Origin: Pseudomonadota bacterium
Lineage (GTDB): Bacteria; Pseudomonadota; Gammaproteobacteria; JAIEPX01
Assembly (NCBI GenBank): GCA_029777855.1
Contig: JAKORL010000107.1
Span: 1 to 36,987 of the forward strand
Direction of reading: 5' to 3'
DNA length: 36,987 bases
This document shows positions 1-9,585 of this stretch, piece by piece. Both the position numbers and the translations under genes were made by a program. A model generated the notes under the pieces. It searched no databases. It was not told the DNA's origin and saw only the letters and a program-made list of their open reading frames with translations. How positions within the stretch are numbered: position 1 is the first letter of the stretch; each line of letters starts with the position of its first letter.

Positions 1-484
1 GACGATGATGATTTTTGTTGGCACTATTATAGGCTCGCCATTCGTGGGTTGGTTGTCTGATAAAATTGGAATGCGTAAACCTCCTATGATTGTTGGTGCT
101 ATTTTATCTATCATTACAGTGTTTGTTTTAATTTATGCTCAAAATGTTGGGATGGCTACTTTAATGCTTTGTTTTTTCCTTGTTGGTCTTTTTACGAGCA
201 GCCAAGTCATTAGTTATCCTGTGGTTTCTGAAAGTAATTCACGATTATTAACAGCAATGTGTGTAAGTTGCGTTTCATTAACAACCATTGGCGGTGGTGC
301 TTTATTTGAGCCCATCTTTGGCCACTTAATGGATTACCATTGGAATGGAGCTCTTGTGGATGGCGTGCCTTTATATACCGCGGCGGATTATCAATTTGCG
401 ATGTGGTTATTTCCAATTGGGTTTACTATAGCTTTACTTGCGACGTATTTCATACGTGAGACTCATTGTAAAACAAATCAATAG
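1..484 (+). CDS. MFS transporter, C-terminal part (5' end outside window)
   Basis: The frame is open to the left edge, so this is the C-terminal portion (about 160 residues) of a major facilitator superfamily permease in the inner membrane. The sequence shows several hydrophobic helices and an MFS loop motif (GWLSDKIGMRK), which normally follows TM2 or TM8; given the remaining length it is the TM8 copy. The protein ends after the last helix with a short charged tail. The stop lies 15 bases before deoB, so the two are probably co-transcribed, and a nucleoside or sugar substrate would fit. That substrate is inference: the binding half of the protein is missing and no specificity can be read. 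Confidence 0.85.
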   Translation, partial: TMMIFVGTIIGSPFVGWLSDKIGMRKPPMIVGAILSIITVFVLIYAQNVGMATLMLCFFLVGLFTSSQVISYPVVSESNSRLLTAMCVSCVSLTTIGGGALFEPIFGHLMDYHWNGALVDGVPLYTAADYQFAMWLFPIGFTIALLATYFIRETHCKTNQ

Positions 485-499
485 GTAGTAGGAAATTAA

Positions 500-1720
500 A
501 TGGCTCGAGCTATTGTTTTACTGCTGGATTCATTTGGAATTGGTGCTTCTACTGATTCTGTTCTGTATGGTGATGAAGGTGCCGACACTTTCGGACATCT
601 TGCTCAAGCATGCGCTGAGGGCAATGCGGATCGGGTGGGTGTTCGTCAAGGTCCATTAAAAATTCCTCATTTATTACGTTATGGATTGGCCCACGCTTCC
701 GAACTGAGTACTGGCCATCCTGTTGTAGGTGTTGAAGCCACCGAATTTCCTCAAGGTTATTATGGCTATGCAATAGAGCAAAGTCTTGGAAAAGATACTC
801 CGAGTGGTCATTGGGAAATTGCTGGCGTTCCCGTGATGTTCGATTGGGGATATTTTCCTCCTCAATATCCAAGTTTCCCCGATAGTTTAATACACGACTT
901 TATAGAGCAATGTCAGTTGCCGGGTATTTTAGGGAATCGACATGCATCGGGTACTGCAATTATTGATGAGTTGGGTGAAGAACATATTCGATCAGGAAAA
1001 CCCATTGTTTACACCTCAGCGGATAGTGTATTTCAAATCGCTGCACACGAAGATTCATTTGGATTGCAAAAATTGTATGATATCTGTGATGTGGCTCGTA
1101 AATTAGTGGATCCTTATAATATTGGGCGAGTAATTGCTCGACCTTTTAACGGAGCACCAGGGCATTTTCAGCGTACGAGTAATAGACGCGATATTTCAAT
1201 GCCGCCACCAGAGCTCACATTGTTTGATCATTTAGTTGCGCAAGGTGGTCACGTAATAGCAATTGGAAAAACATCTGATATATTTGCTCATCAAGGCGTG
1301 AGCGAAAAAATTAAAGCGAACGGTGTTTTAGGATTATTTGACGCGACGATTGAAGCGCTCGAAAATGCACCTGATCGCAGCATCATCTTTACTAATTTCG
1401 TCGATTTTGATTCACATTATGGTCATCGCCGAGATGTTGTAGGTTATGCAAATGCACTTGAAGAATTTGATACTCGAATACCTGAATTAGTTAAGCAATT
1501 AAAAGAGGATGATATAGTTGTGATTGCTGCTGATCATGGATGCGATCCTACATGGCCAGGTTCTGATCATACACGTGAGCATATCCCTGTATTAGTGTTT
1601 GGTCCACAATTACAAGGAAAATCAATTGGGGCTCGGCAAACATTTGCAGATATCGGACAAAGTATTGCGGCACATTTGAGGATAAAGCCATTGAGTCGAG
1701 GGATTTCATTTTTGTCCTGA
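500..1720 (+). CDS. deoB: Phosphopentomutase DeoB
   Basis: Interconverts (deoxy)ribose 1-phosphate and 5-phosphate, linking nucleoside breakdown to the pentose phosphate pathway; cytosolic and Mn-dependent. At 406 residues it has the usual bacterial length. The alkaline-phosphatase-superfamily metal ligands are visible: Asp10 in [10 protein letters not shown], the [13 protein letters not shown] segment, and [19 protein letters not shown] near the C terminus. The phospho-acceptor region reads KDTPSGHWE, with Ser102 where some Firmicute enzymes have Thr. The start follows AGGA at a suitable distance. It sits 15 bases behind the MFS gene and 38 bases before dsbB, so it is probably the middle of a plus-strand operon. 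No truncation or oddity was seen. Confidence 0.97.
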   Translation: MARAIVLLLDSFGIGASTDSVLYGDEGADTFGHLAQACAEGNADRVGVRQGPLKIPHLLRYGLAHASELSTGHPVVGVEATEFPQGYYGYAIEQSLGKDTPSGHWEIAGVPVMFDWGYFPPQYPSFPDSLIHDFIEQCQLPGILGNRHASGTAIIDELGEEHIRSGKPIVYTSADSVFQIAAHEDSFGLQKLYDICDVARKLVDPYNIGRVIARPFNGAPGHFQRTSNRRDISMPPPELTLFDHLVAQGGHVIAIGKTSDIFAHQGVSEKIKANGVLGLFDATIEALENAPDRSIIFTNFVDFDSHYGHRRDVVGYANALEEFDTRIPELVKQLKEDDIVVIAADHGCDPTWPGSDHTREHIPVLVFGPQLQGKSIGARQTFADIGQSIAAHLRIKPLSRGISFLS

Positions 1721-1758
1721 TTTCTTAATATCGATATCTCAACAATTGAGGTGAGAAA

Positions 1759-2253
1759 ATGAAAATATTACAACATCATGTACGATTAATCGGATTTCTG
1801 TTAGCGATGGCAATAATTTTTTTCAGTTATTGTTGTCAGCACGTATTTAATTTTCGCCCTTGTTTGTTATGCACCATGCAGCGAGGAGTTTTTGCTGCAT
1901 TGGGTTTAGTCTTTTTCATCGCATTCGCGCATCAATATTTCAAAGGGCCGGCGCGATTTTACGGTCTAATAACGGCATTGCTTTCTATCCTAGGCGCAAC
2001 CCTTTCAGGGCGCCAACTTTATTTACAGTCTTTACCGCCTCAACCCAATGAAGTATGTATTCCAGGAGTATCTTATTTATTCCACCAATTTCCATTCCTA
2101 GATGCTGTTAAAATGATTTTTACTGCCAGCCAAGAATGTGGACGTGTTGAATGGATGTTTTTGCATATCAGTATGGCTGGTTGGTCGCTGATCTTTTTTA
2201 TTGTCTTTTTTGTTCTTAGTATCGTTATTTTGGCTCAGAAGCTACAAAAGTAG
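1759..2253 (+). CDS. dsbB: Disulfide bond formation protein DsbB
   Basis: Inner-membrane quinone reductase that reoxidises periplasmic DsbA. Its 164 residues form four hydrophobic segments. Both essential cysteine pairs are present: Cys35/Cys38 in RPCLLC after TM1, and Cys100/Cys127 in the second periplasmic loop, matching the CxxC and long-loop pairs of the family. There is a strong ribosome binding site (GAGGTGAG) just before the ATG. It lies 38 bases after deoB and could be read through from it. The two extra cysteines at 25-26 lie in TM1 and are probably not catalytic. No clear terminator separates it from the convergent ABC transporter gene. Confidence 0.95.
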   Translation: MKILQHHVRLIGFLLAMAIIFFSYCCQHVFNFRPCLLCTMQRGVFAALGLVFFIAFAHQYFKGPARFYGLITALLSILGATLSGRQLYLQSLPPQPNEVCIPGVSYLFHQFPFLDAVKMIFTASQECGRVEWMFLHISMAGWSLIFFIVFFVLSIVILAQKLQK

Positions 2254-2342
2254 TTTTCATCCCAAGCTTGGGTCAGATCGACCACGACAGACTTATTCGT
2301 TCACGATCAAGGCTCTCATTATCAAGGTGCGAAAGCCTTGGT

Positions 2343-4307
2343 TCATTCGTTTATCAAGAGAGGAGTGTGCTCATTACGCGTTGGCTCATTGTTCGAGTTT
2401 TGTATTGAGGTTTGAGCTTGCGCCCCGCTTTGATAAAAGGCTGCGCCGTTATGGCCAGAAAACTTGTGTAATTTTTCCTTTGCTTTTCTGACTTGCCATT
2501 CACTGAGTTTGGTCATTTCTTTGTTTCTAGGTTTTTGATGTATCTGGTCAATTGAAATAGAAAAATCATTACAATAATGTAGCATTTGCCTGTAAAAAGG
2601 GCCTCTATTCTCCATTAGGTTTTGAAAAGTTCCTTCTTCTGCAATTTTTCCATTAGACAGATAATAAATATAGTCCGCATTTAGAATGGTATTGAGTCTG
2701 TGTGTGATCACGAGTGTGGTGCAGCCTGCTGTGATTTCGTCAAAAACGCGTAGCATATCTGCCTCTGTGGCAGGGTCTAGGGCGGAGGTGGCTTCGTCAA
2801 GAATGAAAATGAGTCCACCTTTTAGCATTGTTCTTGCTTGGCTGACGCGTTGTTTTTGACCGCCGGATAATTTGTTTCCATTTTCCCCGCCATCTTCGCG
2901 AGCAATTAAATTATTGTCATCTGCAGCTAATCCGGTTAATTGACTCACTAAGTCGATTTCATCTTCTGAAGCGGATAAATCTCCGTAACGAATAGCTTCT
3001 TTGATGTTTTGATTATCGAGCAAAGTTTGCTGTGAAACAACCGATATCAGTATTCTTAATGATTCCCTGGCTATGTCGCTAATATTGTGGTTGTCGATGA
3101 GTATCTCGCCTTGATCGGGTGTATTAAATCTTTGCAATAAATTAGCTACAGTCGTTTTTCCTGAACCGCTTCCGCCTACTAGCGCTACCTTATGACCTGG
3201 CCTAATTCTTATTGAGAAATTCTCTAATGCATAGGTTTCTTTGCCCTTATACTTAAAGCTTACATTATTGAAAGTAATGCTTGGTGGTTGATTTCCAGGA
3301 AGATAGCGAACAGGTTGAGCGATATCTTGCACAGACGATGGGTTTGATAAAAATTCAATAACGGGTTTAAAATCATATAGAGCAGAATTAAACTGTGTGA
3401 TAGAAGCGCCAAATGGGGTAAGTGGTGTAATGAATTGCGATAAATAGAAGCTGATCATTAAATATTCTTCTACTGCAATACTGCTCTTAGAAACCGCGTA
3501 TATTGATAGCAAGTTGCCTGCCATAAAACCTGCAGAGCTGATAATCGATTGAATTAAATTGATATTGCTAGTAATGCCATGTTTGCGTTGATGTATAGCT
3601 TGATAACGCCTAATATAATCATTGCCCCGGTTTTTTTCATGTTCAATGTTGTTAAATTGATGTGCTATCTCGTAACGTTGTAGGGTGCCCAATAAATTGT
3701 TGAAAGCTTCCATAGCGAGTTGAGCGTGACTGGCTTCGGCGTTTTGGAGTGCTACTTTCCCTACAAGAGTTGATGTCACATAGAGAGTTAGGGTTGTGAA
3801 GACAGTCAATGCGACTCGATAATCAAATTTTACAGATAATAAAATAGTAACACCAATGACTTCCGATAATACGGGGACTATTTCGCCGAATGCGATAGGT
3901 ATTATTTTTTCTATAGAACGATAATTGCGCATCACAAGCTGTTGATACTCACCTTCTGGCTGGGATAATTTAATATCGTGTGGTAACTCAAAACACTTCG
4001 CATGCACATCTTTCAGAACGGAGGATGCAACATTGGCGCTAAGGTGCCCAAGAATTTTTTTATTAATGACAGGCAATATTCTGCCGGCAGAATAAGCCAA
4101 GGAATAGTAGAATATATTCAGCCAAATATCGGTAGTAATTTCTTTTTTCTGGATAAGCTCCCCAAAACAGTTTACTAATATTAGGGGTGAGCAAATATTG
4201 ACGGCTGCATTTCCCATTCCAATAACTACGGAAGCACTTGCTCTTACGGCATTTGCATTTTCCCAGGTAAAAACTCTTCTTGCTATTTCAGAAAAGGCTT
4301 TTCTCAT
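2343..4307 (-). CDS. ABC transporter, fused permease and ATPase (ATM1/HMT1-like)
   Basis: Half-transporter of 654 residues. The N-terminal membrane domain (about residues 20-310) is followed by the nucleotide-binding domain (about 340-570). Visible are Walker A GGSGSGKTT (378-386), signature LSGGQKQR (480-487), Walker B LIFILDEATS (499-508) and the switch His536. It should work as a homodimeric exporter; the layout recalls the ATM1/HMT1 group that moves thiol or peptide conjugates, but the substrate is not readable. After the ATPase there is an 80-residue polar C-terminal tail that is not typical of the family. The start has AGGA upstream. A 53-codon frame overlaps its first codons (see 4288-4449). 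Confidence 0.9.
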   Translation of the reverse strand: MRKAFSEIARRVFTWENANAVRASASVVIGMGNAAVNICSPLILVNCFGELIQKKEITTDIWLNIFYYSLAYSAGRILPVINKKILGHLSANVASSVLKDVHAKCFELPHDIKLSQPEGEYQQLVMRNYRSIEKIIPIAFGEIVPVLSEVIGVTILLSVKFDYRVALTVFTTLTLYVTSTLVGKVALQNAEASHAQLAMEAFNNLLGTLQRYEIAHQFNNIEHEKNRGNDYIRRYQAIHQRKHGITSNINLIQSIISSAGFMAGNLLSIYAVSKSSIAVEEYLMISFYLSQFITPLTPFGASITQFNSALYDFKPVIEFLSNPSSVQDIAQPVRYLPGNQPPSITFNNVSFKYKGKETYALENFSIRIRPGHKVALVGGSGSGKTTVANLLQRFNTPDQGEILIDNHNISDIARESLRILISVVSQQTLLDNQNIKEAIRYGDLSASEDEIDLVSQLTGLAADDNNLIAREDGGENGNKLSGGQKQRVSQARTMLKGGLIFILDEATSALDPATEADMLRVFDEITAGCTTLVITHRLNTILNADYIYYLSNGKIAEEGTFQNLMENRGPFYRQMLHYCNDFSISIDQIHQKPRNKEMTKLSEWQVRKAKEKLHKFSGHNGAAFYQSGAQAQTSIQNSNNEPTRNEHTPLLINE

Positions 4308-4449
4308 GATGTTTCCTGTTGTGAGTATTTTTTTTGATACGAAGTGGGCTGGTAATTAAAGAATTAATTGATTTGAAAAATCCTACAACTAGAAGTGCCT
4401 CTATGACATGAGTTAGATATATAATATTCTCAGGTCTTATTCCCTGCAT
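4288..4449 (-). CDS. Possible small protein overlapping the ABC transporter start
   Basis: A 53-codon frame starts with ATG at 4449, behind GGGAGAAG, and ends with TGA 20 bases inside the ABC transporter gene. The product would have a hydrophobic stretch (about residues 9-25, IIYLTHVIEALLVVGFF) and a basic, His-rich tail. The 20-base overlap would allow translational coupling to the transporter. I recognise no family. It could equally be an untranslated leader that is open by chance; the ABC gene has its own ribosome binding site. Confidence 0.3.
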   Translation of the reverse strand: MQGIRPENIIYLTHVIEALLVVGFFKSINSLITSPLRIKKNTHNRKHHEKSLF

Positions 4450-4739
4450 TGGCTTCTCCCTTGATTTAATGATGTTTTAAACGTTTTTTAGTCTTCACTG
4501 TTTTTATGGTAAAGAGAATGCGTAAAAATACTGGCTATTTGAATTTCTTCAATCATGCAAAAGACTTCTTTCGTAATTCTTGTCAGTATGGCTTTATGCT
4601 ATGAGATAAGATTTTAATGTATAAACTAGTTGATTATGATTACGTTTGTCTCAAAGTATTAAAAGCTTAAGATGCGAGGAGGGCAAGGCAATGCAAAGGT
4701 GAAGTATTATCAATTAGCATTAACTAGTTAAAGGCGCAG
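4450..4739. other. A/T-rich intergenic region between uvrD and the ABC gene
   Basis: This 290-base stretch holds no convincing gene. The longest start-to-stop frames are about 30 codons and lack a ribosome binding site. It is rich in A/T and probably holds the promoter for the minus-strand ABC transporter, but I could not single out one convincing -35/-10 pair. Confidence 0.5.
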
Positions 4740-6929
4740 TTATATACTTTCTAGCTTTGCAAAGCTGGCAACCAACCACTTAGTGCCGGATTTTGCAAAT
4801 TGAATTTGGATTTGAGTGGCGTCGCCGTGGCCTTCAAAATTTAAAATAATACCTTCACCAAATTTTGCATGACGTACTCTTTGGCCAAGTGTAAATCCTG
4901 TATCGTTAGAAGCTTGGGTCATTTTGCTGGATAAATTAGGTGCGCGATTTTGGCGTTGGTAGCTTACAGGTCGTGATATTTGTAATTTGGGTCTTACTTC
5001 AACAAGATATTCAGAGGGAATTTCTAATATAAAGCGAGAAACGGTGTGATAATTATCACGTCCGTACATACGACGAGTTTCGGCGTAGGTGAGAAATAAT
5101 TTACGTTTTGCGCGCGTCATTCCAACGTAACATAATCGTCGTTCTTCTTCTAAACTGTGAGCTTCGTCGCTAGACATATGATGAGGAAATAATCCTTCTT
5201 CAACACCGCAAATGATTACTAGGTCAAATTCTAAGCCTTTTGCTGCGTGTAATGTCATTAATTGCACGCTGTCTTCGTGGGGATCAGCTTGGTTGTCCGA
5301 TGTTTCAAGCGCAACATGTGATAAAAATGCAGGAAGTGGCGGTAGCTCTACTGTATATTCACTTCGAGGATCGAAGGCTTTTGTGGCTTGAATTAATTCT
5401 TGTAAGTTTTCAATGCGAGATTGAGCGCTTTCATTGCCTTCTTTTCCGTAATGCTCAATCAAGTTGACTTTGTGTAGCATATATTCAGTGAGGTTGGGTA
5501 ATTCATAATCTTGCGTTTCAGTATCTATATGATTGATAAGCTGTGTAAAATTTTGTATTGCACTGAGTGCGCGACCAGAAAGAATAATTTGTTGGCAAAG
5601 CATTTCAGAGGCTCTCCATAGGGAGATTTCGTGTTGTTTTGCATGGTCACGAATAATTTGTAGCGTGCTGTTTCCGATTCCGCGCGGTGGCGTGTTGATG
5701 ACGCGTTCAAATGCGGCATCGTCATGACGATTGGCAATTAAGCGTAAATAAGCTAAGGCATCTTTAATTTCAGCGCGATCAAAGAATTTTAATCCGCCGT
5801 AAATTCGATAGGGTATTTGCGCGCGGATTAATTCTTCTTCAATAACGCGTGATTGGGCGTTGGATCGATATAATATTGCGACGTTTTGTCTGAGATTGCC
5901 TAGCTCTACCCATTGTTCAATGGTGGAAACAACAAATCGAGCCTCATCTGTTTCGTTAAATGCGGCGTATAATGAGATGGGTTCACCTTCTTCGCCCTCT
6001 GTCCATAAATCTTTGCCCAAACGATTTTTATTGTTAGAAATGACAGCGTTTGCTGCAGAAAGAATTGTTTTTGTGGAGCGATAATTTTGTTCGAGTCTAA
6101 TGGTTTGTGTGTTTGGAAATTCTTTGGTAAAGCGATGAATGTTTCCGATTTGAGCGCCACGCCAGCTATAGATAGATTGGTCGTCATCACCCACTATCAT
6201 CACGCACGAGTTTTTGCTGGTGATTAGTTTTAACCAAGCATATTGCAGTGCATTGGTGTCTTGAAATTCATCGACTAACAAGTAACGAAATTGATTATGA
6301 TAAAATTCCAAAATTTCAGAATTGTTTTGTAATAATTCGTAACCGCGTAAAAGTAATTCAGAGAAATCGACTAGACCGCTTTGTTCGCATTGTTTTTCAT
6401 ATTGACGATAAATGCGTAGCATCATGTTAATAAATAACGAGCCATCATCATACACAGAATGTGAGCGCCTCCCCTCGTCTTTTTCTTTATTGATAAACCA
6501 CTGTGATTGTTTGGGAGGCCAATTGGATTCGTCAAGTTCCAGTTGTTTTTGAATGCGTTTTATCAGGCGTAATTGATCATCGCTATCGATGATTTGAAAC
6601 GTTTCAGGAAGATTGGCCGCTTGCCAATGTTGTCTCAACAAACGGTGCGCAAGGCCGTGAAATGTGCCGACCCACATGTTGAAAGTGGATCTCATCAGAA
6701 TTTCTTCTAGGCGCGAACGCATTTCTCGGGCGGCTTTATTGGTGAAAGTGACAGCTAAAATTTCGTTGGGTGTAAAACCTTGCTCTTGGATCAGCCAGGC
6801 AATGCGATGGACAAGGACGCGCGTTTTTCCGCTGCCAGCCCCAGCAATGACCTGTAAATTGCGATTAGGGGCCGTCACAACCTCGAGTTGAGCTTCGTTA
6901 AACTGTTCTGTAATTGAGCTTGTGTGCAT
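4740..6929 (-). CDS. uvrD: DNA helicase II UvrD
   Basis: ATP-dependent 3'-5' superfamily 1 helicase for nucleotide excision repair and mismatch repair. The full 729 residues match the usual UvrD length. The SF1A motifs appear in order: Walker A GAGSGKT (30-36), VDEFQDTN (II), GDDDQSIYSWRGA (III), QNYRST (IV), LMTLHAAKGLEF (V) and YVGMTRAKR (VI). The C-terminal GQRVRHAKFGEG segment is the Tudor-like RNA-polymerase-binding end of UvrD/PcrA. The start chosen gives the family's usual short N terminus before the Q-motif, although no good ribosome binding site is visible. It lies 142 bases downstream of the beta-propeller gene on the same strand and may have its own promoter. Confidence 0.96.
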   Translation of the reverse strand: MHTSSITEQFNEAQLEVVTAPNRNLQVIAGAGSGKTRVLVHRIAWLIQEQGFTPNEILAVTFTNKAAREMRSRLEEILMRSTFNMWVGTFHGLAHRLLRQHWQAANLPETFQIIDSDDQLRLIKRIQKQLELDESNWPPKQSQWFINKEKDEGRRSHSVYDDGSLFINMMLRIYRQYEKQCEQSGLVDFSELLLRGYELLQNNSEILEFYHNQFRYLLVDEFQDTNALQYAWLKLITSKNSCVMIVGDDDQSIYSWRGAQIGNIHRFTKEFPNTQTIRLEQNYRSTKTILSAANAVISNNKNRLGKDLWTEGEEGEPISLYAAFNETDEARFVVSTIEQWVELGNLRQNVAILYRSNAQSRVIEEELIRAQIPYRIYGGLKFFDRAEIKDALAYLRLIANRHDDAAFERVINTPPRGIGNSTLQIIRDHAKQHEISLWRASEMLCQQIILSGRALSAIQNFTQLINHIDTETQDYELPNLTEYMLHKVNLIEHYGKEGNESAQSRIENLQELIQATKAFDPRSEYTVELPPLPAFLSHVALETSDNQADPHEDSVQLMTLHAAKGLEFDLVIICGVEEGLFPHHMSSDEAHSLEEERRLCYVGMTRAKRKLFLTYAETRRMYGRDNYHTVSRFILEIPSEYLVEVRPKLQISRPVSYQRQNRAPNLSSKMTQASNDTGFTLGQRVRHAKFGEGIILNFEGHGDATQIQIQFAKSGTKWLVASFAKLESI

Positions 6930-6958
6930 AGTTAGGGTGTTAAGTTATATAAAGATTG

Positions 6959-6987
6959 AGCTTATGTGAATGACGGGGGTGCGTCAA
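6959..6987 (-). promoter_or_regulatory. Candidate uvrD promoter
   Basis: Reading on the minus strand, TTGACG is followed after 17 bases by TAAGCT, about 30 bases before the uvrD start. The -35 box is near consensus and the -10 box is weak. No LexA-type operator (CTG-N10-CAG) was recognised. Confidence 0.3.
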
Positions 6988-7071
6988 GCTCGTGGATGAT
7001 GGAGAAAAGGGTATATTTGGTTGTAAAATCACTCTCTGTTTTTCTCCAACGTCAAATAGAAATTTGCTCCC

Positions 7072-9270
7072 CTAATTCTCTATGCCATAGACATTAAGGC
7101 GATTACCTTTGGAATTCGGAACTGCATAGTCTAATAGAAATCCTAAGCCCCAGTATACTCGAGAGCCTACGACCGAGAGGCCGTCAGTGCTATAACCATG
7201 GTCAATTGTCTCTTCAGTTTGTGTCGTAGTATTGTAAAATGTAGACTGGTTTTGAGCTTGAAAGAGCTTTCGTCCTGTGGCAGTGTCTAGGGCGACTAGA
7301 GTTCCGTGACCATCTTCGTAGGCGGCTAGTAAAATATCGTTAGTTACAACCAATGAACCCGTAACACCCGCAGGCCCTAAAAAGCCCTTCACGCCATCAG
7401 TCGCGGGACGTTGCCATAATACTTTGCCGCTGTTAGTGTCCAGTGCAGTGATAAATCCAGATATCGTACACAACCTGTTAACCGGGCAGCGTGAATCGAC
7501 GGCATTAGTAAATACATTAATGCCATCAACCAACGCTACTGTATCCGATGGCGGATTAATGAGTACCTGAATTGCCTTCGGTCCGCTTGCGGGTCCTATA
7601 GTAAAAGGACTAATCGGGGGATTTGTATACCCTTGGCTGTTGGGAAATGTTGAGATGATGGGTAAAAATGGAAATCCAAACGCAAAGGGACCTGGGGCTG
7701 GTTTTTCGAAGGGAGGATCTTGGTTTGTTCTGATTCCTAGGGCAGTGAATCCATTGTTATCCAGGAATGCTTTCATTGGAACAAAAGGTAACTGGCGATC
7801 ACGGCCAGTGTTAAATAAATTGAAACTTCCAGTAAAGATTCTTTTTCCATCAGAAGCAAAAGAATGATTAGTATTAAAGGTGCCAGTATTGCCAGCTGGG
7901 CCATACAAGGTGCTCCACACCAATCCGCCATCATCTGGATTAAGTGCAAAGGTAACATCTCCTTTGGTTGTAGCGACAACTAAATCACTGCCTTGCGAAT
8001 TACCTCCTTGTTGTGTAGGTGTGATCAGCATGACGCCACCTCCAACTCCATTATTAGGTCCTATTACTTGTGGACAATTACTGGCATTAGCAAGTGGTAA
8101 AGGTACAACTAATGGTGCAGCAAAACCGCCTCCGCCTAAATCAACAGCTCCACAGTCATGCACTTCTGTGTCATAGGCTAAAAATTGATAGAACCATTTC
8201 ACTTTCCCTGTGCTCATATTCAATGCTACGACGGAGTCATTATAATTTCTCACTGTTTTGCTTAGATTGTTACAGCTCGGATCGGGTTTTGCGCCATCTC
8301 TTCGATCTCGTTCGCACTGCTGAGAGAAATCAGACGAGACATAATTATTTCCGGTGCCGACATACAGTTGGCCTCGCTTCGGATCTATTACGGGAGGATG
8401 ATAGCTGGTGACCCCGAAAAATCCTTTGACTCCAAATAAATTTTTTATTTTTGAAGAAGCATTGGGTGGTGCCAAACCTGGCGATAAATAAGTCTGCCAT
8501 TTTATTGCACCTGTATTTAAATCCATGGCTAGAACACTTCCGCGAAATGAGCAGCAAGGATAGGGATTTTGTGAGTTAGGGTCATTTAATTCGGCTGGAA
8601 ATAAGGTTGCGCCAAATTCTTCCCAACTCGTTACGCTCACATAAATAGTATTATTATAAATTACAGGAGATGACATGATTTTAGCGAATGGATGGGGGTC
8701 GACTTGTTTACTCCAGAGAAAATGACCATCATTTTTATCAACAGCAACGATTACAGCGCCATCTCCTGGATTGCAAATATCGCCGGGAAGAGATTGTGCA
8801 GTACAAAAGCGCTCATTGTTGTAGATGTGATTGCCGACAATTAAAAAGTTACCGGAAATAGCAGGTGTATTTTCAGAGGCAGTAATGCCACGGCCGGGCC
8901 GTGATAAGTCCATGCCAAAGTTTTTTTGCCATAGAACAGTCCCATCATTTTGTCGTAATGCAGTAAGATTCCCGATAGTATCAGTGATATATACAACTCC
9001 GTTCTCAACTGCAGCGGGCTGACGAATACCCGCGGGCGGAAGTGAATTTAAAAAATCTGCAGAATTTGCAGCGGACGCGGGGAAAGGTGCGGTGTCATAT
9101 TTCCATTCAAATTTAAGCGATTGTATGTTGGTTGAATTGAGTTGACTATTAGTTGACATGGTGTTACTTAGTCCGTTACCTTTAAATACCCACCCTGAAT
9201 TGCTATTGGCAAAAGCTACAGTCGTACATGTAGCAAATAGCAGTAATAATACGAACACTTGTCTTTTCAT
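7072..9270 (-). CDS. Secreted PQQ-type beta-propeller protein (polyvinyl-alcohol-dehydrogenase-like)
   Basis: 732 residues with a Sec signal peptide (cleavage after TTVAFA). At least seven propeller blade motifs of the type D/N-x-x-G-x-x-x-W are present, for example LRQNDGTVLWQK, MDLNTGAIKWQTY, LDTNSGKVLWQRP. A vicinal cysteine pair in PCCSFRGSVLAMD matches the PQQ-contacting disulfide of quinoprotein alcohol and polyvinyl alcohol dehydrogenases. No CxxCH haem site is present, so it lacks the cytochrome domain of quinohaemoproteins. It is probably periplasmic; substrate and electron acceptor are unknown, and no PQQ synthesis genes are in the window. GAGAGG lies upstream of the start. Confidence 0.8.
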   Translation of the reverse strand: MKRQVFVLLLLFATCTTVAFANSNSGWVFKGNGLSNTMSTNSQLNSTNIQSLKFEWKYDTAPFPASAANSADFLNSLPPAGIRQPAAVENGVVYITDTIGNLTALRQNDGTVLWQKNFGMDLSRPGRGITASENTPAISGNFLIVGNHIYNNERFCTAQSLPGDICNPGDGAVIVAVDKNDGHFLWSKQVDPHPFAKIMSSPVIYNNTIYVSVTSWEEFGATLFPAELNDPNSQNPYPCCSFRGSVLAMDLNTGAIKWQTYLSPGLAPPNASSKIKNLFGVKGFFGVTSYHPPVIDPKRGQLYVGTGNNYVSSDFSQQCERDRRDGAKPDPSCNNLSKTVRNYNDSVVALNMSTGKVKWFYQFLAYDTEVHDCGAVDLGGGGFAAPLVVPLPLANASNCPQVIGPNNGVGGGVMLITPTQQGGNSQGSDLVVATTKGDVTFALNPDDGGLVWSTLYGPAGNTGTFNTNHSFASDGKRIFTGSFNLFNTGRDRQLPFVPMKAFLDNNGFTALGIRTNQDPPFEKPAPGPFAFGFPFLPIISTFPNSQGYTNPPISPFTIGPASGPKAIQVLINPPSDTVALVDGINVFTNAVDSRCPVNRLCTISGFITALDTNSGKVLWQRPATDGVKGFLGPAGVTGSLVVTNDILLAAYEDGHGTLVALDTATGRKLFQAQNQSTFYNTTTQTEETIDHGYSTDGLSVVGSRVYWGLGFLLDYAVPNSKGNRLNVYGIEN

Positions 9271-9585
9271 AACCTATTACCTCTCTATTTCGCTGGGTTA
9301 GCCATCTTTTTGTGAAAATTTGCTATTTTCACGTGTGCCCATCTCCAGTATAGTACATTTTTAGAGACTGTGCTGGGGTGGATCTGGGGGCAAATCCTCA
9401 ATTTGATTAGTTGGGGATGTTTGTAGCTGTTGGTCTTCATCTAGTAGGAAGGGTGTATCATAATTAAGCTATAAAGCCTTAGCTATAAGTCAGGCCCTTT
9501 TTTGGTTCGAAAACGTCAACTTGAAATTTGACACCCTCCTAAGCCACTGATAGTCTGGAATATAGATTTATATCGGAGAAATAAG
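9271..9585. other. Divergent intergenic region before pyrE
   Basis: Shared upstream region of the minus-strand propeller gene and pyrE. It contains a perfect 8-bp hairpin with a 5-base loop at 9312-9332 (GTGAAAAT/ATTTTCAC) that would fall in the leader of the propeller gene. It also has a direct repeat of AGCTATAA at 9468-9475 and 9481-9488, and a half-copy of the dispersed repeat arm (9524-9540) that overlaps the likely pyrE promoter. No gene was seen. Confidence 0.5.
9528..9556 (+). promoter_or_regulatory. Candidate pyrE promoter
   Basis: A perfect TTGACA at 9528 is followed after 17 bases by TAGTCT, 30 bases before the pyrE start codon. The -10 is imperfect. The -35 box lies inside a stretch (TTGACACCCTCCTA) that recurs at 11937 and resembles one arm of the dispersed palindromic repeat. 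Confidence 0.4.

Noticed and set aside
2255-2340. Palindrome CCCAAGCTTGGG (2261-2272) and CAAGGCT/AGCCTTG inverted repeat (2308-2340) after dsbB
   Set aside because: The first has no room for a good loop and the second has a 19-base loop; neither is followed by a T run, so I do not call a terminator.
2201-2491. Open frame overlapping the dsbB end and the ABC gene
   Set aside because: It runs antisense through the C-terminal coding part of the ABC transporter and has no family features.
9312-9332. 8-bp hairpin as a terminator
   Set aside because: No T run follows it in either direction; kept only as a possible leader element.
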